From Candidatus Kuenenia stuttgartensis (GTDB lineage: Bacteria > Planctomycetota > Planctomycetia > Pirellulales > UBA1268): 10,826 nt of DNA. The notes beneath the pieces are model-generated. The model searched no databases. It had not been told where the DNA came from and worked only from the letters and a program-made list of their open reading frames with translations. Location of the stretch: positions 1-10,826 of the forward strand of contig CAMCPF010000059.1 in the NCBI GenBank assembly GCA_945876515.1. Reading direction: 5' to 3'. Shown here piece after piece: positions 1 through 6,672 of the stretch; positions within the stretch are counted from its first letter, which is position 1, and the number at the start of each line of letters is the position of its first letter. The translations under genes and the position numbers were made by a program.

Positions 1-1135
1 GCGGCGGGTGGACCTGCCGGGTGAGGAGAACGCCACGACCCACCTGCCCCGGGGCGTGGCCGTGGTGATCGCGCCCTGGAACTTTCCGCTGGCGATCCTC
101 TGCGGGATGACGGCCGCGGCCCTCGTGACGGGCAACGCCGTGGTGATGAAGCCCGCCGAGCAGTCGTCGCTCACGGGGCTGCAGCTGTTCGAGATCCTCC
201 GCGAGGCGGGCGTGCCGGCCGGGGCCCTCGGCTTCCTGCCGGGCCGCGGCGAGGAGGTGGGGCCGACGCTCGTGTCGCATCCCGACACGGCGCTGGTGGC
301 CTTCACCGGCTCGCGGGCCGTGGGGCTGGCGATCAACCGGCTGGCCGCCGAGGCCTCGGCCGCCCCGCAGAACCGCCTGATCAAGAAGGTGATCGCCGAG
401 CTCGGCGGCAAGAACGCGATCATCATCGACGACGACGCCGACCTCGACGAGGCGGTGGTCGGCGTGGTGGCGAGCGCGTTCGGCTTCCAGGGGCAGAAGT
501 GCTCGGCTTGTTCGCGGGCGATCGTGCTGGACCACGTGCACGATGCGTTTGTCGCCCGGCTGGCCGCGGCGGTGCAGAGCCTCGGGGTGGGGCCGGCGGA
601 GGATCCGGGCACACGGGTGGGGCCGGTGGTGGACGAAGAGGCCCGCGACCGGGTGCGGGCGTTCGTCGAGATCGGCCGGCGGGAATCCCGCGTGGTGGCG
701 GCGGTGGACGTGGGGCCGCTTGCCGACCACGGCTGGTTCGTGGGCCCCCACGTGTTCGCCGAGGTGGATCCCGAGGGGCCGCTGGGCCAGGACGAGATCT
801 TCGGCCCGGTGCTCGCGGTGTTCCGGGCCCGCGACTTCGAGCATGCGCTCGGGCTCGCCAATGGAACGGCCTACGCGCTCACGGCGGGCGTCTACTCCCG
901 CAGCCCGGCCCGGCTCCGGCTGGCGGGCGAGCGGCTCGCCGCCGGCAACATCTATTGCAATCGCGGGATCACCGGGGCGCTCGTCAGCCGGCAGCCCTTC
1001 GGCGGTTACCGGATAAGCGGGATCGGCAGCAAGGCGGGAGGGCCCGACTATCTGCTGCAGTTCACCGTGCCGCGGACGGTGACCGAGAACACCATGCGGC
1101 GGGGCTTCGCCCCGCCAAAACCGGCCGTGTCCTGA
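1..1135 (+). CDS. Delta-1-pyrroline-5-carboxylate (L-glutamate gamma-semialdehyde) dehydrogenase, C-terminal part, 5' truncated
   Basis: NAD-dependent oxidation of glutamate gamma-semialdehyde to glutamate, the second step of proline catabolism. The frame is open to the left edge (first full codon at base 2), so the GTG at 8 is not a real start; about 377 residues are visible. Counting from that GTG codon, the aldehyde dehydrogenase landmarks are in order: the PWNF motif with oxyanion Asn25, general base Glu131 in AELGGKN, nucleophile Cys165 in GQKCSACSR, and the QDEIFGPV motif (Glu263). The loop NRGITGALVSRQPFGG (318-333) is typical of the P5C dehydrogenase family rather than general aldehyde dehydrogenases. 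Family members have about 510 residues, so at least about 140-170 are missing. It could be a stand-alone enzyme (RocA/PruA type) or the C-terminal domain of a PutA-like fusion with proline dehydrogenase; the window cannot tell. The protein ends shortly after the domain, at TGA 1133-1135. There is no sign of co-transcription with the pst genes. Confidence 0.93.
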   Translation, partial: RRVDLPGEENATTHLPRGVAVVIAPWNFPLAILCGMTAAALVTGNAVVMKPAEQSSLTGLQLFEILREAGVPAGALGFLPGRGEEVGPTLVSHPDTALVAFTGSRAVGLAINRLAAEASAAPQNRLIKKVIAELGGKNAIIIDDDADLDEAVVGVVASAFGFQGQKCSACSRAIVLDHVHDAFVARLAAAVQSLGVGPAEDPGTRVGPVVDEEARDRVRAFVEIGRRESRVVAAVDVGPLADHGWFVGPHVFAEVDPEGPLGQDEIFGPVLAVFRARDFEHALGLANGTAYALTAGVYSRSPARLRLAGERLAAGNIYCNRGITGALVSRQPFGGYRISGIGSKAGGPDYLLQFTVPRTVTENTMRRGFAPPKPAVS

Positions 1136-1191
1136 CCGGAGCTGGGAACGCGTCTCCAACGTCACGCCTCCCCGCGGGTACGGAATGCCAC

Positions 1192-1220
1192 TTGAAATGG
1201 GCCCGGCCGTGGCTCATAAA
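1192..1220 (+). promoter_or_regulatory. Candidate housekeeping (sigma70-type) promoter upstream of pstS
   Basis: TTGAAA (1192-1197, 5 of 6 to TTGACA) is followed after exactly 17 bases by CATAAA (1215-1220, 4 of 6 to TATAAT). Transcription would begin near 1227, leaving a leader of about 120 bases before pstS. The -10 hexamer lies inside the PHO box, so this could be a basal promoter that changes use when the Pho regulator binds. It is sequence inference only. Confidence 0.4.
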
Positions 1221-1228
1221 ACGCTCAC
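1211..1228 (+). promoter_or_regulatory. PHO box (predicted PhoB-type binding site) of the pst operon
   Basis: Two 7-base direct half sites, GGCTCAT (1211-1217) and CGCTCAC (1222-1228), flank the A/T spacer AAAA, giving the 11-base period of a classical PHO box (CTGTCAT, 4-base A/T spacer, CTGTCAY). By eye 13 of 18 positions match the E. coli consensus, and the A tract stands out in a GC-rich gap. The site lies in front of the phosphate transporter operon, the expected target of the Pho regulon. The regulator gene itself is not in this window, so PhoB binding is inferred. Confidence 0.65.
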
Positions 1229-1238
1229 GTCCTTCGGC

Positions 1239-1244
1239 TACCCT
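1239..1244 (+). promoter_or_regulatory. Candidate -10 element of the PHO-box-dependent pst promoter
   Basis: TACCCT keeps the key T1, A2 and T6 of the -10 hexamer and starts 10 bases after the PHO box ends. In known Pho promoters the PHO box replaces the -35 element at about this distance from the -10. Start of transcription would be near 1251, giving a leader of about 95 bases. On its own the hexamer is weak; spacing is the main support. Confidence 0.4.
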
Positions 1245-1335
1245 GCGAACCGGCTGGAAAAACAGCGTGAGCGACAGCGGGGATTCCGCACTCTGCCCAC
1301 GACTTCGGCCCAGAAGCCTCCCCCAAGTCACGCCC

Positions 1336-1339
1336 GGAG
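1336..1339 (+). promoter_or_regulatory. Ribosome binding site that fixes the pstS start
   Basis: GGAG lies 7 bases before the GTG at 1347. It selects this codon over the in-frame ATG at 1185, which lies upstream of the predicted promoters and would put about 54 non-signal-like residues in front of a good signal peptide. Confidence 0.7.
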
Positions 1340-1346
1340 ATTTGCC

Positions 1347-2351
1347 GTGTCGCTCGTCCCTCGCTCGTCCGCCGCCCGCCTGCTTCTCGCCGTCACGTCC
1401 CTGGTGACGGGTTTCGTCCCCCTCCTTCGCGCGGCAGACACCGCCGTGGCGGAACTGCCGGCCTATTCCAAGATCTCCGGTGAGGTTGCCGGGTCGCTCA
1501 AGTGTGAGGGCTCCGACACGATGAACAACCTCGTCGCCCTGTGGGCTGAGGGCTTCAAGAAGTACTACCCGAGCGTGAGGGAAGGCATCCAGGGCAAGGG
1601 TTCGGCCTCCGCGCCACCGGCGCTGACCGAGGGCACCTGCTCGTTCGGGCCGATGAGCCGCGATTGGAAGCCGTCGGAGATCGACGCCTTCAAGGCCAAG
1701 CACGGCTACGCTCCCACCGTCGTGCCCACCGCCCTCGACATGCTCGTGGTGTTCGTTCACAAGGACAACCCGCTGAAGTCGCTCTCGCTCCAGCAGGTCG
1801 ATGCGATCTTCTCCAAGAATCGCACCGGTGGAGCGAAGGCCGACATCCGCACCTGGGGCGATCTCGGGCTCGAGGGGGAATGGAAGGATCGGCCGATCAG
1901 TCTGTACGGCCGCAACGCCACCAGCGGCACCTACGGGTATTTCAAGGAGTTCGCCCTCTTCAAGGGCGACTTCAAGACGACCGTCAAAGAGCAGCCGGGC
2001 AGTTCAGCGGTGGTTCAGGCGGTGGCGAGCGACAAGTTCGGCATCGGCTACAGCGGGATCGGCTACATGACCGCGAACGTGCGGGCCGTGCCGCTGGCGG
2101 CCCAGCCTGATGACTCGGCGGTGACGCCCACGCCCGACGCCGCGTACTCGGGGGACTACCCGCTGTCGCGGTTTTTGTACCTCAGCGTTAATCACCGTCC
2201 CGGCAGTGAACTCGACCCCCTGCGTCGCGAGTTTCTCCGCTACGTGCTCAGCCGTGAGGGCCAGGCCGACGTCGCCAAGGACGGCTATCTGCCCGTCACT
2301 CCCGCAGTGGCCGCAGAGGCGCTGGCCGAGGTCGGGATCGACACGCCGTAG
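1347..2351 (+). CDS. pstS: PstS, periplasmic phosphate-binding protein of the Pst ABC transporter
   Basis: High-affinity phosphate receptor that delivers phosphate to the PstCA channel. The 334-residue protein begins at GTG 1347, with GGAG 7 bases upstream. It opens with a Sec signal peptide: basic residues to Arg11, a hydrophobic core of about 12-27, and a cleavage site near Ala29/Ala30 (LLRAAD). The mature protein is a two-lobed PBP_like fold. Its phosphate-contact segments can be seen: GSDTMNNL (55-62), GKGSASAPPAL (83-93) and RNATSGTYGYF (189-199). The segment GPMSRDW (101-107) and a conserved C-terminal stretch around SREGQADVAKDGYLP (302-316) complete the fold. No lipobox Cys is present at the signal end, so it should be soluble. 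The style (the GPMSR segment and the GRNATSGTYGYFKEFAL run) resembles, from memory, the Pseudomonas/Vibrio PstS that goes with large PstC/PstA subunits. It is the first gene of the operon, downstream of a PHO box, and its stop is 17 bases before pstC. Confidence 0.95.
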   Translation: MSLVPRSSAARLLLAVTSLVTGFVPLLRAADTAVAELPAYSKISGEVAGSLKCEGSDTMNNLVALWAEGFKKYYPSVREGIQGKGSASAPPALTEGTCSFGPMSRDWKPSEIDAFKAKHGYAPTVVPTALDMLVVFVHKDNPLKSLSLQQVDAIFSKNRTGGAKADIRTWGDLGLEGEWKDRPISLYGRNATSGTYGYFKEFALFKGDFKTTVKEQPGSSAVVQAVASDKFGIGYSGIGYMTANVRAVPLAAQPDDSAVTPTPDAAYSGDYPLSRFLYLSVNHRPGSELDPLRREFLRYVLSREGQADVAKDGYLPVTPAVAAEALAEVGIDTP

Positions 2352-2368
2352 GAAACGAACACCGCGGC

Positions 2369-4963
2369 ATGCATGCCAACGGCACCTTCACCGGCCGCAA
2401 CCGCCGCCGCACGAGCCTTCCCTGGGTGCGGTTCAGCGATGCGCTGGCCCGGGGGCTGATCACACTCGGGGGGATCGGCACGATCCTCGCCGTCATGGGT
2501 GTGGGGGTGTTTCTGTTGATGGTGGCTGCGCCGCTGTTTCGGCCGGCGCAGGTCACGGAGTTCGGCGGCGGCGGGCATGCCACCCGCCAGCCGAGGGCGA
2601 TCGGCACCGACGAGGCCGGGGCGGTGGCTTGGCTGCTGGGTGCCGACGGCCTGCGTGCGTTCAGCGTGGCCGACGGCCAACCGCTCCTCGAGCGGCCGGC
2701 CGCCGAGATCGGCCTCGACGATTGCTCCGCGGTGCGGGTGCTGCCGGGCGGCCTCCTGGCCGCCGCCGGCTTTGCCGACGGCTCGTTTCGCAGCGGAAAG
2801 CTGGGGCTCGAGTCGACCTATCTTGACGCCGCCGATCTGCCGGCCGGCTTCCCGCAGCCCCCGGAGGGCGAGGCCATCGCGTTGCCGGCGGGGGGGGCCG
2901 TCGTGCGGGGTGCCGGCGGGCAACTGGCGCGGGTGGAGGTGGTGGTCGACATTTCCACCGCCGGTGCGGAGCCGCTCTCGGCACGGGTGATCGACATCGA
3001 CGTCACGCCGCTGGCTGGAGGCCCGCTCGTGGCCGCGCTGGACGCGGACGGCCGCGTCCGCATCGAGTCTTCCACGTCGAAGCGCAACATGCTCACCGGC
3101 AAGCGGACGACCGTCGCGGCCGGAGCCACCATTCCGGGGACCGAAGACTTCCGGCCGCGGTTCGTCCGCGTCTCGGAACTCGGCGACCAGTTGTTCCTGA
3201 TTGCGGCCGATGGCACTGGCAGGCGCTATCTGATCCGCGACGTCACCGCGCCGGTGTTGATGGAGACGTTTCAGGTGGGCGGCCCGGTCACGGCGGTCGA
3301 GCGGCTGTTTGGTGGCACTGCTCTCGCCGTCGGATGCAGCGACGGGATGGTTCGCGTGTTGTTCACCGCCCGAACGCCCCCCGCCTCCGGAAAGGCCGTC
3401 GCGGAGGACGGGCTGGCGACCGTGAAGGGCCGGGAGTTTCCGTCGGGGGGCGGTGCCGCGCCGGTCTCGGCGCTGGCGACGTCGCCCCGATCGCGGCTGT
3501 TCGCCGCCGCCGCCGCGGACGGCCAAATCCGGCTGCTTCACTCCACGGCCGGCCGCGAGGTCGCGAGCATCCGACTGCCAGCCGCCGCCGGCGGGGCCGC
3601 GGTGGCGTTGGCGATCCCACCGCGGGAGACCCGACTGCTGGCTGCGGCCGGTCAGGGGTTCGCATCGTGGACGATCGACGCCGGCTTTCCGGAAATCACC
3701 TCCCAGACCCTTCTCAGCCCGGTCTGGTACGAGGGATATGCCGGACCCGTGAATGCCTGGGAGACGACCGGGCACGAGGCCTTCGAGTCAAAGTTCGGAC
3801 TTGTGCCCCTGATCTTCGGTACGGTCAAAGCGACGGTCTATTCGATGATGTTCGCGACACCGATCGCAATTCTGGCGGCGATCTACGCCAGTCAGTTCAT
3901 GCAGCCGAAATGGAAAGCGCGGATCAAGCCCACGATCGAGATGATGGCCAGCCTGCCGAGCGTGGTGCTCGGGTTCATCGCGGGGCTGGTCTTCGCCCCG
4001 CTCATCGAGCAGGCCTTGACGTCGGTGCTGACCGGATTCGTCACGGTGCCGCTCGCGCTGCTCGTGGGGGCCCACCTCTGGCAACTGCTCCCCTCCGGCA
4101 TCCGCACCGGCTTCGCGGGCTGGCGGTTCCTCATCGTGGCGCTCGCGGCGCTGCCGGCGGGCCTCCTGGCCGCCGTGGCCTTGGCCCCGGCCGTGGAACG
4201 GCTGCTCTTCCAGGGCGACGTGCGCAGTTGGCTTGACGGGCGTGATGGCAGCGGATTCGGCGGCTGGGTGGTGGCGATGGTTCCGCCGGCCGTGGTGGCC
4301 GTGACGTGGTTCGTGGGGCGGGTGGTCAATCCGTGGCTGCGGACGGTGGGGGCGGTCTGGAGTCCGCAGCGGGCCGGACTCGTGTCGCTCCTGGTGTTCG
4401 CCGCAGGCGTCGCCGGGGTGCTGTTGCTGGCCGTGGGGGCAGCCGCCTTTTTCGACGCCGTGCGCCTGGACACGCGTGGCGGACTGTTCGGCACGTACGT
4501 GCAGCGGAATGCCATGGTGGTGGCGGTGGGCATGAGCTTCGCGATCATTCCGCTCGTGTTCACCATCGCCGACGACGCCCTGACCAGCGTGCCCGAGCAT
4601 CTCCGGAGTGCGTCGCTGGGCGCCGGAGCCACCCCCTGGCAGACCGCGATTCGCGTGATTGTTCCCGCCGCGGCCAGTGGCATCTTCTCCGCGGTGATGA
4701 TCGGCCTGGGGCGGGCCGTCGGCGAGACGATGATCGTGCTGATGGCGGCGGGGAACACGCCGCTGATGAGCTGGAACCTGTTCAACGGCTTCCAGACGCT
4801 TTCGGCCGCGATCGCCACCGAACTGCCCGAGGCGGCGCGGGGCAGCACCCATTACCGTGTCCTGTTCCTGGCGGCGCTCGCGCTGTTCGCGATCACGTTC
4901 GTGGTCAATACCGCCGCCGAGCTCGTACGGCAGCGGTTTCGGAGGCGGGCGCATGAGCTTTGA
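2369..4963 (+). CDS. pstC: PstC, large phosphate ABC transporter permease with periplasmic beta-propeller-like domain
   Basis: Inner-membrane permease subunit, 864 residues against about 320 in E. coli PstC. The order is: cytoplasmic basic tail; first membrane helix (about 28-52); then a periplasmic region of about 430 residues with some seven WD-like blades. Blade centres are near residues 85-106, 121-145, 212-234, 271-292, 307-333, 365-395 and 413-436, with repeated [A/S]-DG-x-[I/V/F]-R signatures such as FADGSFR, DADGRVR, CSDGMVR and AADGQIR. The permease domain follows from about 478, with the EAA-type PstB-contact loop at about 735-773 (VPEHLRSASLGAGATPW) and the late conserved segment GRAVGETMIVLMAAGNTP. 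An extra stretch (about 585-700, with LLFQGDVRSWLDG) adds membrane helices inside the core. Pseudomonas-type PstC shares this plan as far as I recall. The start is ATG 2369, behind only a weak GGAAA overlapping the pstS stop; an ATG at 2373 is out of frame. The gene overlaps pstA by 11 bases. The role of the propeller is unknown. Confidence 0.95.
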   Translation: MHANGTFTGRNRRRTSLPWVRFSDALARGLITLGGIGTILAVMGVGVFLLMVAAPLFRPAQVTEFGGGGHATRQPRAIGTDEAGAVAWLLGADGLRAFSVADGQPLLERPAAEIGLDDCSAVRVLPGGLLAAAGFADGSFRSGKLGLESTYLDAADLPAGFPQPPEGEAIALPAGGAVVRGAGGQLARVEVVVDISTAGAEPLSARVIDIDVTPLAGGPLVAALDADGRVRIESSTSKRNMLTGKRTTVAAGATIPGTEDFRPRFVRVSELGDQLFLIAADGTGRRYLIRDVTAPVLMETFQVGGPVTAVERLFGGTALAVGCSDGMVRVLFTARTPPASGKAVAEDGLATVKGREFPSGGGAAPVSALATSPRSRLFAAAAADGQIRLLHSTAGREVASIRLPAAAGGAAVALAIPPRETRLLAAAGQGFASWTIDAGFPEITSQTLLSPVWYEGYAGPVNAWETTGHEAFESKFGLVPLIFGTVKATVYSMMFATPIAILAAIYASQFMQPKWKARIKPTIEMMASLPSVVLGFIAGLVFAPLIEQALTSVLTGFVTVPLALLVGAHLWQLLPSGIRTGFAGWRFLIVALAALPAGLLAAVALAPAVERLLFQGDVRSWLDGRDGSGFGGWVVAMVPPAVVAVTWFVGRVVNPWLRTVGAVWSPQRAGLVSLLVFAAGVAGVLLLAVGAAAFFDAVRLDTRGGLFGTYVQRNAMVVAVGMSFAIIPLVFTIADDALTSVPEHLRSASLGAGATPWQTAIRVIVPAAASGIFSAVMIGLGRAVGETMIVLMAAGNTPLMSWNLFNGFQTLSAAIATELPEAARGSTHYRVLFLAALALFAITFVVNTAAELVRQRFRRRAHEL
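4941..4945 (+). promoter_or_regulatory. Ribosome binding site of pstA inside pstC
   Basis: GGAGG, 7 bases before ATG 4953 and within the last codons of pstC, sets the pstA start. It is the strongest Shine-Dalgarno sequence in the operon. The open frame continues upstream to 4857, but earlier starts lack such a site and would extend further into pstC. Confidence 0.75.
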
Positions 4964-6629
4964 CCGGCCGAGACGTCTACGAAGCGCCCACGCAGGGTTG
5001 ACCGCTCACGGCGAGCCTTGGGTCTGGCTGACCGCTGGGTCGCTGGCGACGGCGATCGCGATGATCGTGGGGTTGCTCTCGCTGATTGCGGCCCGCGGGG
5101 CGGCCACGTTCTGGCCGGTGCCGCTCGAGCAGTTCGAGCTGGCCGACGGCCGCCGACTGCTCGGCGAGGTCACGGGCCGAGAGGCGGCCGTGCCTGGGGG
5201 CGAAGGCCGCGAGGCCCGGCCGGAGCGGATGCTCCTCCGGACCGCCGGGTTCGCCGAGAACGGCAGCAACTTCGAGTGGATCGACGTCGCCGCCGTCAGG
5301 GCCACCAGCCGGCCGGAATGGGCAACGGTCTTCGAGCGGCTCGAGGGCAGCCGGATGCACGGGATCCCGCTTCGGCTCATGCACGGCGAGGAGACGGTGG
5401 CCGAGGGCCCGGCGGCGGTCTGGAAGGCTTATGAGAAGGATCATCCGGCGGCCCGCCGACGTTGGCGGCAGGCGCTGCGGATCGACCGCGAGGACCGGGG
5501 AGAGCTCCAGCGGCGGCTGCGGGCCGCGCGGCTGGCCGTGGTTCAGGCCAGGCTGGATGCGGGCGCCGGCAGCGATGCCGAGCGGCGGGCCGCCGAGGCC
5601 GAGGCGCAGGTTCAGGAAGCCGTGGCGGAGGAGACGCGGCGGCTCGACGAGCGGACGGCGGGTCTGCGCGAGGAGAACGCCGGCTGGGCCGTGGAGTTCG
5701 AGACGGCCTCGGGCAGCGTCACGAGCGTGCCGCTCGACGGCGTCGTGCGCGCCTGGCAGCCGAACCGGCTCGGGCTCGCCGGCAGGCTGGGCGTGTATGC
5801 CTCGCGCTGGGGAGAGTTTCTGGCCGATGACCCGCGGGAAGCCAACAGCGCCGGCGGCGTGTTCCCCGCGATCTGGGGCACCGTCACCATGACGCTGATC
5901 ATGGCGCTCTTGGTGGCACCGTTCGGGGTGTTGGCGGCTCTCTACCTGCGGGAGTACGCCACCAGCGGACCGGTGGTGGCCGCCGTGCGGATCGCGATCA
6001 ACAACCTCGCCGGCGTGCCCAGCATCGTGTACGGCGCGTTCGGGCTCGGCTTCTTCTGTTACGGTCTCGGGGCGGGCATCGACGAACTGTTCTTCAAGGC
6101 CAGCCTCGTGGCCGACCGGCAGCCGGTTTTCGGGACGGGCGGCCTTCTCTGGGCGTCACTGACGCTCGCGCTCCTCACGCTTCCCGTGGTGATCGTGGCC
6201 ACGGAGGAGGCGCTGGCCGCCGTGCCCAACTCGATGCGGGAGGGCTCCTACGCCTGCGGGGCCGGCAAGTGGCAGACGATCCGGCGGATCGTGCTGCCCC
6301 GCGCGCTGCCGGGCATCATGACGGGCCTGATCCTGGCGATGGCCCGCGGGGCCGGGGAGGTGGCGCCGCTGATGCTCGTGGGCGTCAAGAAGCTGGCCCT
6401 CGACCTGCCGGTGGACGGGACGTTTCCCTTCGTCCACCCCGAGCGGGAGTTCATGCACCTGGCCTACCTGATCTACGACGTCGGCTTTCAGAGCGCCGAC
6501 AGCCAGGCCGCCCAGCCGCTGGTGTTCACGATCACTTTTTTGCTGGTGGCGATCATCGCCCTGCTCAATCTGGCGGCCGTCTGGCTGCGAGCGCGGCTCC
6601 GGCGCCGGTACGCGGCCCAAACGTTCTGA
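4953..6629 (+). CDS. pstA: PstA, large phosphate ABC transporter permease with periplasmic coiled-coil-rich insert
   Basis: Second permease subunit; it pairs with PstC to form the phosphate path. It has 558 residues against about 300 in E. coli PstA. A first membrane helix (about 25-47) is followed by a periplasmic region of about 255 residues. This begins with a beta-like part (FELADGRRLLGEV, then FEWIDVAAV). The middle, about 160-245, is highly charged, Arg/Glu/Ala-rich and probably a coiled coil. A second beta-like piece ends the insert near VRAWQPN. The canonical permease follows from about 304 (GTVTMTLIMALLVAPFGVLAAL). It has NNLAGVPSIVYG at 350-361 and the EAA-type loop at about 418-456 (EEALAAVPNSMREGSYACG to LPRALPG), where PstB docks. 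ARGAGEVAPLM (464-474) is a family hallmark. The ATG at 4953 has GGAGG 7 bases upstream and overlaps the pstC end by 11 bases, which implies coupled translation. Large PstA forms occur with large PstC in Pseudomonas-type systems (recalled). The function of the insert is unknown. Confidence 0.95.
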   Translation: MSFDRPRRLRSAHAGLTAHGEPWVWLTAGSLATAIAMIVGLLSLIAARGAATFWPVPLEQFELADGRRLLGEVTGREAAVPGGEGREARPERMLLRTAGFAENGSNFEWIDVAAVRATSRPEWATVFERLEGSRMHGIPLRLMHGEETVAEGPAAVWKAYEKDHPAARRRWRQALRIDREDRGELQRRLRAARLAVVQARLDAGAGSDAERRAAEAEAQVQEAVAEETRRLDERTAGLREENAGWAVEFETASGSVTSVPLDGVVRAWQPNRLGLAGRLGVYASRWGEFLADDPREANSAGGVFPAIWGTVTMTLIMALLVAPFGVLAALYLREYATSGPVVAAVRIAINNLAGVPSIVYGAFGLGFFCYGLGAGIDELFFKASLVADRQPVFGTGGLLWASLTLALLTLPVVIVATEEALAAVPNSMREGSYACGAGKWQTIRRIVLPRALPGIMTGLILAMARGAGEVAPLMLVGVKKLALDLPVDGTFPFVHPEREFMHLAYLIYDVGFQSADSQAAQPLVFTITFLLVAIIALLNLAAVWLRARLRRRYAAQTF

Positions 6630-6639
6630 ATTCACGGTG

Positions 6640-6645
6640 TACAAT
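6640..6645 (+). promoter_or_regulatory. Possible internal -10 element before pstB
   Basis: TACAAT (5 of 6 to TATAAT) lies in the 43-base gap between pstA and pstB. No convincing -35 is found 16-18 bases upstream, and the TTCACG at 6631-6636 is far too close. It could give extra pstB-phoU transcription, or be chance. Confidence 0.2.
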
Positions 6646-6661
6646 CCGGGCTTTCCGCCCT

Positions 6662-6666
6662 GGGAG
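6662..6666 (+). promoter_or_regulatory. Ribosome binding site that fixes the pstB start
   Basis: GGGAG lies 6 bases before ATG 6673. The in-frame GTG at 6637, only 7 bases after the pstA stop, has no such site and overlaps the TACAAT element, so the ATG is preferred. Confidence 0.7.
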
Positions 6667-6672
6667 CATCCC

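Noticed and set aside
1277..1316. Small hairpins in the pstS leader (GCGG/CCGC at 1277-1289 and CTTC/GAAG at 1303-1316), considered as a riboswitch or attenuator
   Set aside because: The stems are four base pairs, with no known riboswitch core, no T tract and no sequestration of the ribosome binding site.
1185..1346. ATG at 1185 as the start of pstS
   Set aside because: It lies upstream of the PHO box and both predicted promoters, lacks a ribosome binding site and adds about 54 residues before a good signal peptide. GTG 1347 with GGAG at 7 bases fits better.
499..1407. 302-codon plus-strand frame overlapping the dehydrogenase and pstS leader
   Set aside because: It is an out-of-frame shadow, Arg/Gly-rich and without domain features, and it runs through the regulatory gap.
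2285..3775. A 496-codon open frame on the minus strand opposite pstC, with similar long antisense frames at 3788-4954, 6565-7404, 7524-8390 and 8679-9722
   Set aside because: These are mirror frames of genuine genes in high-GC DNA where stop codons are rare. Their products are Arg/Gly/His/Pro-rich with no recognisable domain, while the + strand frames encode clear Pst, PhoU and secreted proteins.
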